64,000 nt of DNA. It comes from Porphyridium purpureum (lineage: Eukaryota > Rhodophyta > Bangiophyceae > Porphyridiales > Porphyridiaceae). A program made the position numbers and the translations under genes. This document shows, in pieces, positions 44,135 through 52,629 of the stretch; within the stretch, counting starts at the first letter, position 1; every line of letters begins with the position of its first letter. The stretch is from NCBI GenBank assembly GCA_008690995.1, contig VRMN01000001.1:2852001-2916000 (forward strand), given 5' to 3'. The notes under the pieces are model-generated. The model ran no database searches and was not told the DNA's origin. It saw only the letters and a list, made by a program, of their open reading frames with translations.

Positions 44135-46291
44135 TTAAGCAACACGCTCATCCTCGTATGGGTCAACACCCTGCGATTCGGACTCGCTTTGGTCCATGAT
44201 GCTATCTTCACCAACCGTGTACAAATTACTCCCATCGACGACGACGACACCGTTGCCCGACGCCGCCAGCTTCTTTTTACGGTCGTCGCCCTCGCGCCGA
44301 GACAGCATTTCTTGCTGCTCAGCAATCAGTCGCAGGATCCGGCGCTCGTCTGCTTCGGCAACGGTGAATTTGATGCCACTGATGATCATGGACTCCCCAA
44401 CTGCAGGAATCCCGCCCATTTTATCGCACAATAGCCCGGAGATCGTTCCATAGTCGTGCAAGTCGTCTTCGTCGAGTTGCAAGCGCAGTGCCTCCACAAC
44501 GTCTTCCAGATCGGCTTGGCCGGCTACACTGAATTTGCGCTGGCCCAGCGCAGAGATATCGTCACCACCGGATTCGTCTTCCAGATCGTCTTCGTCGTAA
44601 ATTTCACCCACGAGCTCTTCTAGAATATCTTCCAAGGTAATCAGCCCGGCCGTGCCGCCGTACTCATCCACGACGATTGCCATGTGCAATCTACGTTTGC
44701 GCATTTCCTCGAGTGCCACCCAGCAGGATATGCTTTCTGGAATGAAGAATGCCGAGTCGGCAATATCTTTCACCAGATGTTCGTCCAAGTATGCTTGTTG
44801 CGCGTTGACTGGCCGTGCAGCTCTTCCCGGACGTCGCGATTCCTTTTCTTTCTCACCCACGGCTCCACCAGAGTCAGAGCCTTCAGGTGCATCGCTCCCC
44901 GGGGACACGCCCGACATTGCTTGTTGCGCTTCCTGCGGCGAAGCCACGCCGGGTTTTGATGAAAAACGCTCCATATCCAGGTAGCTGAGCAGACTTTTCG
45001 CATAGATGGTGCCAATAATGTCGTCAATGCCGGAATTAAAGACCGGCATACGGCTGAAATGGCAATCCTTTTCGATGCGCAAAAATTCACGAAGAGTTGC
45101 GTTTCCCGACACGCTCACCATGTCCACACGCGGGCACATTATTTCACGCACTGCCTTTTCGTTTAGGTCAAGCGCGTTGGTGATCAGCTTGCTTTCAAAT
45201 TGCTCAATGGATCCACTGGCATCCGCGCCCGCCACAATGAGTCGCAGCTCTTGCTCGGAGACGCCTACTTCAGTTTGGGATGGCAGATGAAACGCACGTA
45301 GCACAAGCGAGCTTGACATGGCCAGAATTCGGCCAAGAGGATAAAGAACAATTGACAGAGCCTGAATGATCGGAAACACGGCGCGCGCAACCATTTGCGA
45401 ATTGTGGACGGCCAGACTCTTCGGAAGAATCTCGCCAAAGAACAAGAATACAAGGGTGAGCAAGAATGTCACGTATACCATACCCTGTGCCCCAAAGAAT
45501 GCCGTCGCGATTTCCGTGGCAACGGAGGTGGAGAGAATGGTACACACGGTCGTAGCGATTAAAATGGTGGTTAAGTACCGAGTCACGTCCTTTTCTAGCG
45601 CCGCGAAAATCGAGCCAGGCCCTTCCTCGGCAGACAACTCGCGAATTTTCCACGGGTACAAGGTAGTGATCGCCGTCTCGGCAGCGGCAAGCGCCGAGCC
45701 GCACACAAAAAGCCCAACAAAGATTGCGATACTTGCCTGTGCGTCGCGAAAACTCATTGGCGGGGAGCTCGGATCGCGTGCGCCTTCGCCAGCTATAACC
45801 GTTGCCGGGAATGGGAGAGCAGCGGTCAGCGCAGCGGCGAGCACTGCCCTTGGTCTTAAAGATCTGCAGAAGACAAGCACTAAACAGAGCGCCAGTCCTG
45901 CTTGTACCCATGGGCGAAGCGGGGAGCCCTTAGTCTGGCTGCGCCGCCGCCAAGCCATCCACATGAATCTAGACGAACAAAGGCAGCGCCACATCCGTCG
46001 CACCACCTCGCGCAGCTGCCAAGCTACGTGCCGTTGTCGCCGTATCTGAACCGCCTCCCTCTTACCCATTTGCATTCGAGCCGGTGCTGCGTGGCACATG
46101 CCCAGGGGACGCCGTTGCTGCTCTTGCGTCCTTCTGGCCTGTGGTGCACGTGACGTGGTAGCACCCCCATCACCGACCTTCCCACGCCTCGCAAACACAC
46201 CACTATTTCTATTGTAGGCCAAAGCATGCAGCAACGGCATGTGGAAAGCCAATGCGCTCGCATTGACGGCGCGCACCCCAGCAGCACCCAT
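44135..46291 (-). CDS. CorC/CNNM-type (DUF21-CBS) ion transporter, probably plastid
   Basis: 718 aa. N-terminal 120 residues are basic with no membrane pattern (transit-like). Then a DUF21 domain with several helices: ASIAIFVGLFVCGSALAAAETAITTL, LTTILIATTVCTILSTSVATEIATAFF, VTFLLTLVFLFFGEILPKSLAVHNS (GEILPK is a family hallmark), ALSIVLYPLGRILAM. A CBS pair follows (REIMCPRVDMVSVSGNATLREFL; LHMAIVVDEYGGTAGLITLEDILEELVGEIYDE), split by a low-complexity acidic insert with GEKEKESRRPGRAARP. The CorC_HlyC domain closes it (KFSVAGQADLEDVVEAL, GTISGLLCDKMGGIPAVGES). Family members export Mg2+ or Co2+; a plastid envelope member is known in plants. Target ion is inference. Confidence 0.9.
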   Translation of the reverse strand: MGAAGVRAVNASALAFHMPLLHALAYNRNSGVFARRGKVGDGGATTSRAPQARRTQEQQRRPLGMCHAAPARMQMGKREAVQIRRQRHVAWQLREVVRRMWRCLCSSRFMWMAWRRRSQTKGSPLRPWVQAGLALCLVLVFCRSLRPRAVLAAALTAALPFPATVIAGEGARDPSSPPMSFRDAQASIAIFVGLFVCGSALAAAETAITTLYPWKIRELSAEEGPGSIFAALEKDVTRYLTTILIATTVCTILSTSVATEIATAFFGAQGMVYVTFLLTLVFLFFGEILPKSLAVHNSQMVARAVFPIIQALSIVLYPLGRILAMSSSLVLRAFHLPSQTEVGVSEQELRLIVAGADASGSIEQFESKLITNALDLNEKAVREIMCPRVDMVSVSGNATLREFLRIEKDCHFSRMPVFNSGIDDIIGTIYAKSLLSYLDMERFSSKPGVASPQEAQQAMSGVSPGSDAPEGSDSGGAVGEKEKESRRPGRAARPVNAQQAYLDEHLVKDIADSAFFIPESISCWVALEEMRKRRLHMAIVVDEYGGTAGLITLEDILEELVGEIYDEDDLEDESGGDDISALGQRKFSVAGQADLEDVVEALRLQLDEDDLHDYGTISGLLCDKMGGIPAVGESMIISGIKFTVAEADERRILRLIAEQQEMLSRREGDDRKKKLAASGNGVVVVDGSNLYTVGEDSIMDQSESESQGVDPYEDERVA

Positions 46292-47701
46292 TATGCTTCA
46301 CGTTCTCACGCACCCCCACACACCCTCCAAACCCCCGATCCAAGACCAACGAATCGGCCTGACCCCAGGTATTCGACAGACGGCGTGAATAAGTGACGCC
46401 GCGTCGCGCTCGCCACGAGCGCACCCGCCCCGCTTTCCCGTCCGGCCCTCCCGCGTTCGTTCCTTCCCCGCTCTCTCACCCTCTGTCTCTCTCTGCCTTT
46501 CCCCCGTACGCCTCCGATCACGTGATCCAAACCGCGCCGCAAAACCAGCTTGAAGTCAACTGTACCCTATTCAGTGCCTAGGGTACACTGCATGGGCTCT
46601 CCGTTCGACGCCAGTTGGACGAGTCCGCGCGTTTCTCGCTGCTGCAGGTGGAAGCGTGACGAACGAGTCCTGAATGGACTCCCAATCTGAGTGACAGACC
46701 TGTCCTTTTGCACGTCAGCACGCGCTGCTGCTCCTCGGAATTCGCGCACTGCCGATGTGAACGGCCAATCCAAAAGGCATTCTATCGCAGCAAAGTTCAA
46801 CGTTTAGCTTTTGCCAACTCGCACTCACTGCCCAGCCTACAAGCAGCGTGGCTACGCTTTGCGTCGAGCTTTATGCGTGGTTTATGTTTATGACTTAATG
46901 GACGGTTTCTCCATGCTCCTGTCATTCTCTTACAGTCGCAGCCACTGGTCATACTTTAAAGATCAGCGTCTTCTCGGTTGCCAGATGCCGACTACCTGTT
47001 AGCCGTTTCGCCGTTCACGATCCGCGGCTTCCCTTGCATTTCCCACAGTTACTGACCTGAAAGAGTTCGGAAATTTGAGGTCCTGGTTTCAGACAAGAAG
47101 CACGTGTTTCAATGTGACTCATGCGCTGTTCCTCCAGAGGTCGAACGCGTCTACGGGCCGCTCTACGCCGGATTTTTTTCCTTTCCAGACTCAGACCATG
47201 TCAACACAACAAAGTCCGTGCCGCTGCACTCTTTGTCTGCAGGAGGGCGTGAGGGAACCGCGTCGTGGGCTTTTCGAAATTGAGCGCGGGGCACCTGGCA
47301 TGCACCGGCCACCATGCGACGGCGCACCCATTCAGCAGGCTTCACGTAGGCGAGAGAGTTCACCATCAACTCGGCTCTAGGTGTCGTTTCGAGTGAGCAG
47401 AAGTGCCGCGCGCGCGACCAAATGGGGCTTGTCAGCTGTACTTTAGACTGTACTTGATGCGGTTTCGTTTCGAGCGAGCGTGCGGTGATGGCGCACCGAA
47501 AGGATTTATGGTGGTGTGTGAGAAGGCCGGGACGGCACCGGGAGTACGTGATTCTTGGACGGCGGAGCAGCGGCGTGCGGCGACAGAGGGCGAGAAAGGT
47601 TAAAGACTGTTGCACCTGGGAGGTGAGCGTGCGCGCGGGAACTATCGTAGAGATAGGCGATTTGGTTGGGTGGTCGCTGGGGTCGGAAGAGGCGTGCGGC
47701 C
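46292..47701. other. 1.4-kb spacer with inverted repeat and CTGTAC pair
   Basis: No gene supported. Perfect 9-bp inverted repeat at 46561-46587: TGTACCCTA, nine-base spacer, TAGGGTACA, about 270 bp upstream of the CorC gene. At 47434-47455 two CTGTACTT copies lie 12 bases apart, 250-270 bp upstream of cytochrome b5. The CorC side is CT-rich (about 46425-46510). Confidence 0.45.
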
Positions 47702-48106
47702 ATGGCGGACATGAAGGAGTTCTCGATGCTCGAAGTTTTGGAACACGCCTCGCGGCAGGACTTTTGGATGGTGATTGACGGGAAGGTGTACGACGTCACT
47801 TCGTTTCTTTTGGACCATCCGGGTGGCGACGATCTCTTGCTGCAGACGCTCGGGCGCGACGCGCATCGAGAGTTCGAGGACGTGGGTCATTCCGGTGATG
47901 CGCGTCAGAAGCTGGAAGAGCTCTTCGTCGGAAAGCTGCGCGACCCCACACCGGAAGAGAGCGAGAAGATGGCAGAACTAGAGAAAGCGGGAAAGAAGGT
48001 GGGGCCCGTCGCGTCGGCGAACTCTCCGGTCCAGACTGCGCTCAAGTTCTTGTTCCCCGTGCTCATCCTCGTCATCGCGCTCGTGGTCAGAAAGTACGTC
48101 TCATAG
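47702..48106 (+). CDS. Cytochrome b5, tail-anchored
   Basis: 134 aa. Haem-binding domain at residues 4-78: FWMVIDGKVYDVTSFLLDHPGG carries axial His39 and EDVGHSGDARQKL carries axial His63. A short acidic linker leads to a C-terminal hydrophobic helix at 113-130 (ALKFLFPVLILVIALVVR) followed by KYVS, the tail-anchor arrangement that places cytochrome b5 on the ER surface, where it feeds electrons to desaturases and hydroxylases. The start at 47702 (MADMKEF) fits the usual length; an upstream in-frame GTG is disregarded. Confidence 0.95.
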   Translation: MADMKEFSMLEVLEHASRQDFWMVIDGKVYDVTSFLLDHPGGDDLLLQTLGRDAHREFEDVGHSGDARQKLEELFVGKLRDPTPEESEKMAELEKAGKKVGPVASANSPVQTALKFLFPVLILVIALVVRKYVS

Positions 48107-48277
48107 GCAAGATCGCCTCTAGATTTCTTCGTAGGGATTTAAAAAGGGGTTCAAGCCGTGGACGTGGTCGTACTCTGCGCACGTGCGTTGCCACATGTCA
48201 AAGTTCCTGGAGCATCGACACTGATGTAACACTAAGTTCTTTATCTCTGACGTTCACGCAGCGCGAAAACCATGACA

Positions 48278-49462
48278 CTAGATTGGTCCGTGGTGGCCAA
48301 GCGCGAGCCCCGTGACCAGAATTCCCAAAACCAAGAAAGGCTGCGCCGCCGCTTGGTATTTAACATCATTCTCAATCGGATCCTTCAGGAAAAACTTTTG
48401 CTGGAAGTACATTTGCGGCAGAATGAGCGCTGTAAGTGCCGCAGCGTACGTGTTTTCTCCAATGCCAAATAGAACTGCCGCCACAAGCACCTGAAAGATA
48501 TCAATCGTGCCCACGCAGATCCACTTGGCCTTCTCCACGCCGAATGCCACAGGCAAGGAATTCAGGCCCATGGCTCGGTCTCCCTCTATGCTTTTGAAGT
48601 CGTTCACAATGGCAATGCCGAGCCCGGCAAACGAGTAGAACATCGTCAGCAGCATAGTTTTCCAGTCAAGCGTCCCAAACACGAGCTGCCCAGCCCACCA
48701 GGGCAACGAGATGTAGCTCGCTCCCAGCGCGTAATTGCCGATCCAGCCGTTCTGTTTAAGCTTGAGCGGCGGGGCCGAATAAATGTACGAGATGAGCGAA
48801 CCGAATAAGGCCGCAATGAGTACATACGGTGTTTCGTGCTGTGCCCACACATCTAGCCCGTATGCCGTGCCAAGCCCAGCGCCCAACAGCAGCACGATCT
48901 GCGCCTTGACCTGACCCTCCGTGATTCTCCCCGAGGGAATTGGCCGGTAGGGCTCATTGATCGCGTCGATGTCGCGGTCGTACCAATCGTTGATTGTCTG
49001 CGTGAAGCCTGTCAGAAACGGACCCGACATTACCATGCACACCAACAACTTTGCAATATCTTCCGGGTTGTTCCACACATAATTTCCAGACGCCGCTGCG
49101 CCGCACGCGACACCCCAGATCAGCGGAATCCACGTCACCGGCTTCATCAGCTGGACACGGATTCGCATCAATGACACGTCCTCTTCATCCGCGGCGCCGC
49201 GGATGCCCATAATCTGTCGCGCGGCCGAGTTTTCTGCCGCCGAACCTTTCGCTTTGGTCTGGTCTTGCTCCTGCTCGAGTCCATTCTGATCCTGCTCCTG
49301 CTTCTGACTCATGCGCAAGAACACAGTGTTTGTCCTTCCTGTCGCACGTACGCGTCGTCGTCCAACTTCGTGCCGCGCTACACGCACCGGACTTCGCGCC
49401 AGCTGCGCGCCACGCGTCGGGCCTGCGCCCGAAGTCAAGGCATTCCAGGCGCTCACAAACAT
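48278..49462 (-). CDS. CHLG: Chlorophyll synthase (chlorophyllide polyprenyltransferase)
   Basis: Esterifies chlorophyllide a with phytyl or geranylgeranyl diphosphate in the thylakoid. 394 aa. Residues 1-50 (MFVSAWNALTSGAGPTRGAQ, Arg-rich) are a plastid leader; 51-90 are Gln/Glu-rich. The UbiA core starts with LMKPVTWIPLIWGVACGAAASG. The first prenyl-diphosphate motif is NDWYDRDIDAINEPYRPIPSG, typical of ChlG; IYSAPPLKLKQNGWIGNYALGASYISLPWWAGQ is also diagnostic. The second Asp-rich motif is NDFKSIEGDRAMG. About nine membrane helices. Complete to the C-terminus. The Phe at position 2 fits the red-algal leader pattern. Confidence 0.96.
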   Translation of the reverse strand: MFVSAWNALTSGAGPTRGAQLARSPVRVARHEVGRRRVRATGRTNTVFLRMSQKQEQDQNGLEQEQDQTKAKGSAAENSAARQIMGIRGAADEEDVSLMRIRVQLMKPVTWIPLIWGVACGAAASGNYVWNNPEDIAKLLVCMVMSGPFLTGFTQTINDWYDRDIDAINEPYRPIPSGRITEGQVKAQIVLLLGAGLGTAYGLDVWAQHETPYVLIAALFGSLISYIYSAPPLKLKQNGWIGNYALGASYISLPWWAGQLVFGTLDWKTMLLTMFYSFAGLGIAIVNDFKSIEGDRAMGLNSLPVAFGVEKAKWICVGTIDIFQVLVAAVLFGIGENTYAAALTALILPQMYFQQKFFLKDPIENDVKYQAAAQPFLVLGILVTGLALGHHGPI

Positions 49463-49761
49463 GGCTGTGCTCTGTCCCGTGCTTCTTTCCCGAAGATCCC
49501 AACCACTGGAAATGAGTGCTCAACTCGACGTCGCCGACGTCCGCACACGAGCTCGACAGGTTAAAATTTGGATCTCGCTTGAAAAGGTGGCACCGTGTGG
49601 GGGGAGTTTATGGTCTCCCTCTGTTCACGTCCGTGGAAGTCGACCTTATTTGAAAGGGATGAATCGAGGTTGGAAAGTCTAGCTTGTCCTCAAAGGATCC
49701 GCGAGCGATGAAACGCAGCGTATGTGTGTGTTTATGTATGTTTGTGTGTGTATGCGTTATC

Positions 49762-50220
49762 CTACAGTTGTTCCGCAGTGGTGGCGCACTCATCCTTGCA
49801 CTCGCGAATGCACTCGGACCTTTCACGAGCAGGCCCAGCACGTGGGACCGTGCACTTGTAGATGCACTCGCTGAGGCACAGCTGGTACGTCTTTTCCTCC
49901 TTGGTTCCGCGTTTCGGCTTGCTTGCCACCAAAATCATCGCGAACGTCATGATCTGGCCGAGGAACGAGCGCCTGGACGCTGCGGACGTCGAGGACTCTT
50001 CGCCAGGCGCTCCATTCATGTGTCTCATGACCGCACCTCGCCAGTTTGCAATAGCTCCGCGCAGCTTCCTGCCGAGCGACCTGCTCGCTTCCGACTGACG
50101 CACGATCACTCCGTGCTGCAGAACGCCTCGCTCCGAAGCCGCGCCGTTCTTGTTCCTCACGGAAGCCGGCCATCCTGTGGGCGCGAACGCCGTGGTCGCT
50201 CCTATCCCCGTGAACACCAT
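49762..50220 (-). CDS. Small Cys-rich predicted thylakoid lumen protein with Tat signal
   Basis: 152 aa from the ATG at 50220. Start MVFTGIGATTAFAPTGWP is a plastid leader. At residues 82-99 there is a twin-arginine motif followed by a hydrophobic stretch (SRRSFLGQIMTFAMILVA), a Tat-type thylakoid signal or a lone anchor. The rest, about 50 aa, is hydrophilic with six cysteines in two CX3CX3C triads: C115, C119, C123 (CLSECIYKC) and C137, C141, C145 (CIRECKDEC), 13 residues apart. This would form a disulfide-linked helical hairpin in the oxidising lumen. No family name recognised. The frame extends upstream to 50346 but without good start context. Confidence 0.6.
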   Translation of the reverse strand: MVFTGIGATTAFAPTGWPASVRNKNGAASERGVLQHGVIVRQSEASRSLGRKLRGAIANWRGAVMRHMNGAPGEESSTSAASRRSFLGQIMTFAMILVASKPKRGTKEEKTYQLCLSECIYKCTVPRAGPARERSECIRECKDECATTAEQL

Positions 50221-51224
50221 TCTCCCAACCGCAATCGTCCAGAAAATGTCGCAGTGAGCCTGCCTTCCTTCAACGCCGAATCTCACGTTCACGCTCCACC
50301 CGTCAGCGCGATCTGCACGCGAACACTTTTGAGCGTGTGGGTGCACTGTTTATCAGCTGTACTACAGCTGTACTTGTGGGGCGCAAACAATGAAGCATCG
50401 GAGATTTGAGTCAATCGACACGTCGATATCATTCACGGACGCACAACCCGCACAAGACCTTGTCAGACTTGGCGATGTGCGGACTGTCACGCGGGCATTG
50501 ATTCAGTTCTCGACTAGACTGGTGTGAACGAATGTGGCACTTGGCGTCGAATACGTCCTCGCACTGTTCCTAAAGATTACTTGAGCTCGCGCGCGCGGCG
50601 ACCAGCACACACGAGCCCGAGCTCGGTTGGTACTCGCGTCATCAAGCACCACAAGCCTCGGAAACAGCAAGAGAGGAGACATCTTCTAGCAGCCCACCTC
50701 GGCTGGAAGAGAACGGCTTCATCTTGGAGAGAAAATCTGGTGATGTTCTGACGCGCAATCTGGGCTGCGTCTCCAGAGATTCAAACTGCGAGAATGGAGC
50801 ACTTACAAAAGAGCCGGGTCGCGATGATTTTCAGCACCAATAGCGGGAGTTCAAGACCCCGAGCTTGTGAGTCTTTCTTCAGAATTCGTGCGGTTCGATT
50901 CGGATCATCAATTGGGTGATGAAAACCGCATTCATGCTGCGTCCAGTTTTGGCTCCAAAATCTTCAACCGATTTGAGATGGGTTTTAAATTCAGTACATA
51001 CTCACTGCGCGACAGTTTCGTACGGTATATCAATTGAACACGGTTCCTGATGCCGCTACGTCACTATGTTCGGAACGTACTGGACGAAACTGGAGGAACG
51101 AGAACGACACCGGTTGGTCGGCGTTCCATGAAACTTGGAAGCCAGAAAAGCCCCCGCAATTTCAACGAGAGTGCCGACATCTTACACAGAAGTGCATTTT
51201 CGCTCACTCGCCGATCGAAAGCAC
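50221..51224. other. 1.0-kb spacer with paired AGCTGTAC elements
   Basis: AGCTGTAC occurs at 50355 and 50366, 11 bases apart, 135-155 bp upstream of the lumen-protein ATG. The rest shows no convincing gene; frames at 50524-50751 and 51034-51261 have no motifs. Confidence 0.4.
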
Positions 51225-52226
51225 TCATTCATTCCGAGATGCGCGTTCACGACGGGCTTGACGCTCCAAAGCACGTCGCTGACTTGGCTTCAGATCCTGA
51301 AGTTGCGGAGCAGCCTCTCCTTCTCCTTGCGCGAACGGATCTTGCCCTAGCGTATCTGACAAAGATGAATTCTCTGGAAACGCGTGCGGGTCTTCGGCGG
51401 GACTTTCGTATTTAGCGGCAGGTACGTCTGTCTGGAATCCACCGGACTCGTTTCGATCCTCCGCGTAGGCGTCCACATTCCACACATCCGCTGGCTCAAA
51501 TGACCGACCGTCTACTGGGATGCTTCCGCGCGCATCATCCTGGGCGACGCGTGCAGGGAAAGATCCAGTACTTGGTGAAACTGTGGCGGCCTGCTCTGCA
51601 CGCCATTCGGGTGCATCGGGCGGATACATGAGCGGATCATTATTCCGTGGAGGCGGTCCCCTAACAGTTGCCTCCCGCCGGTCACGCTGCTCTTTCGACG
51701 GGCGACCGACGCGCTTGTCGTCTGGGATCAGCTCGCATAAACCCAAGTAGTCGTCTGTCTGTTGTACAAAGTCGTACACGGTCAGGCCAAAGGCTTGGAA
51801 ATCAATTGGCTGGATTTCGAGACGCCGTTGAAAAGGGCCCTGCAATCCTTCGACCTCTGCGAGAATAATTTTCGTTTCTATCGCGACGGGCGAATTCTCG
51901 AGCGCGGTAACCGATTTTACGAGCCGTTCGCGCTCAAAGTGGCTCATCCAGCCAGCGGACGAGAGGCCGACAAAGACGGCTCCAAAAAAGCGCAGCGGGC
52001 GTGGCGTCTTAAAGTACCGCCCGATGGCCAGCACCGCTCCCGTCGCAATGCAACCGCCCAGCAACTCGCGAAAAAAGATGGAGCTGAAGCCGGCCTTGAT
52101 CACCTTGGACTCGACCTCATTCATGCGATACCCATTATCTTGGGCGCGCAAAATCAGCTCGCGGAATACCGCGCCTGCGGAGGCCGCCTCGGGCTCGCCG
52201 TGTCTATATCCTGGTGCTTCACCCAT
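51225..52226 (-). CDS. OCIA-domain-like membrane protein
   Basis: 333 aa. Residues 35-118 resemble the OCIA domain: a polar helix (NEVESKVIKAGFSSIFFREL), two membrane helices at about 55-71 (LLGGCIATGAVLAIGRY) and 79-95 (RFFGAVFVGLSSAGWMS), then a charged helix ending in TALENSPVAIE, close to the L-E-NSP-x-x-E ending of OCIAD1/2. After residue 125 the protein is polar and disordered: DYLGLCELIPDDKRVGRPSKEQRDRRE, Pro-rich stretches and a basic tail (KPSQRRALERQARRERASRNE). OCIA proteins sit in mitochondria or endosomes and affect respiratory complex assembly; that role here is inference. The long C-terminal extension is unusual. Confidence 0.6.
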   Translation of the reverse strand: MGEAPGYRHGEPEAASAGAVFRELILRAQDNGYRMNEVESKVIKAGFSSIFFRELLGGCIATGAVLAIGRYFKTPRPLRFFGAVFVGLSSAGWMSHFERERLVKSVTALENSPVAIETKIILAEVEGLQGPFQRRLEIQPIDFQAFGLTVYDFVQQTDDYLGLCELIPDDKRVGRPSKEQRDRREATVRGPPPRNNDPLMYPPDAPEWRAEQAATVSPSTGSFPARVAQDDARGSIPVDGRSFEPADVWNVDAYAEDRNESGGFQTDVPAAKYESPAEDPHAFPENSSLSDTLGQDPFAQGEGEAAPQLQDLKPSQRRALERQARRERASRNE

Positions 52227-52629
52227 CCCGGTCGTTGCACGCTTTGCCAGCCCCGCATGCCAACTCCTGCTTGTTCGCCTTGAATGGCGGACACGTTCGT
52301 GAACTTCGTGATCAAATGAGCAGATTTTCTGATGGAGCCATCGAATCGCTTTGGAGGTTTAGTGCACGAGCCAGATTGTGAAGAGCGCAGCGAAATGGCA
52401 TCGTTTCACAAACGTGCATTCGAGCACGAAGGGAGATGGGGGGAATGAGAAGGATGTTGTGGCAGGAGTGGGGTGGTGTATGGCTCGCCCACTTTTTTTA
52501 AACAGGTATTCGCTACAAAGATGATGCAGATGCTACTGTGTTTTGTTTCATAGTGGTATAAATTTATTTCGCAAATTATTTTGTTATCGTTTCCAAAATT
52601 GTTCGTCCAGAGAGACAAAAATTAGCTCG
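52227..52629. other. Intergenic spacer
   Basis: 403 bp, AT-rich toward 52500-52620 where the 3' end of the next gene should lie. No gene or repeat recognised. Confidence 0.4.
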
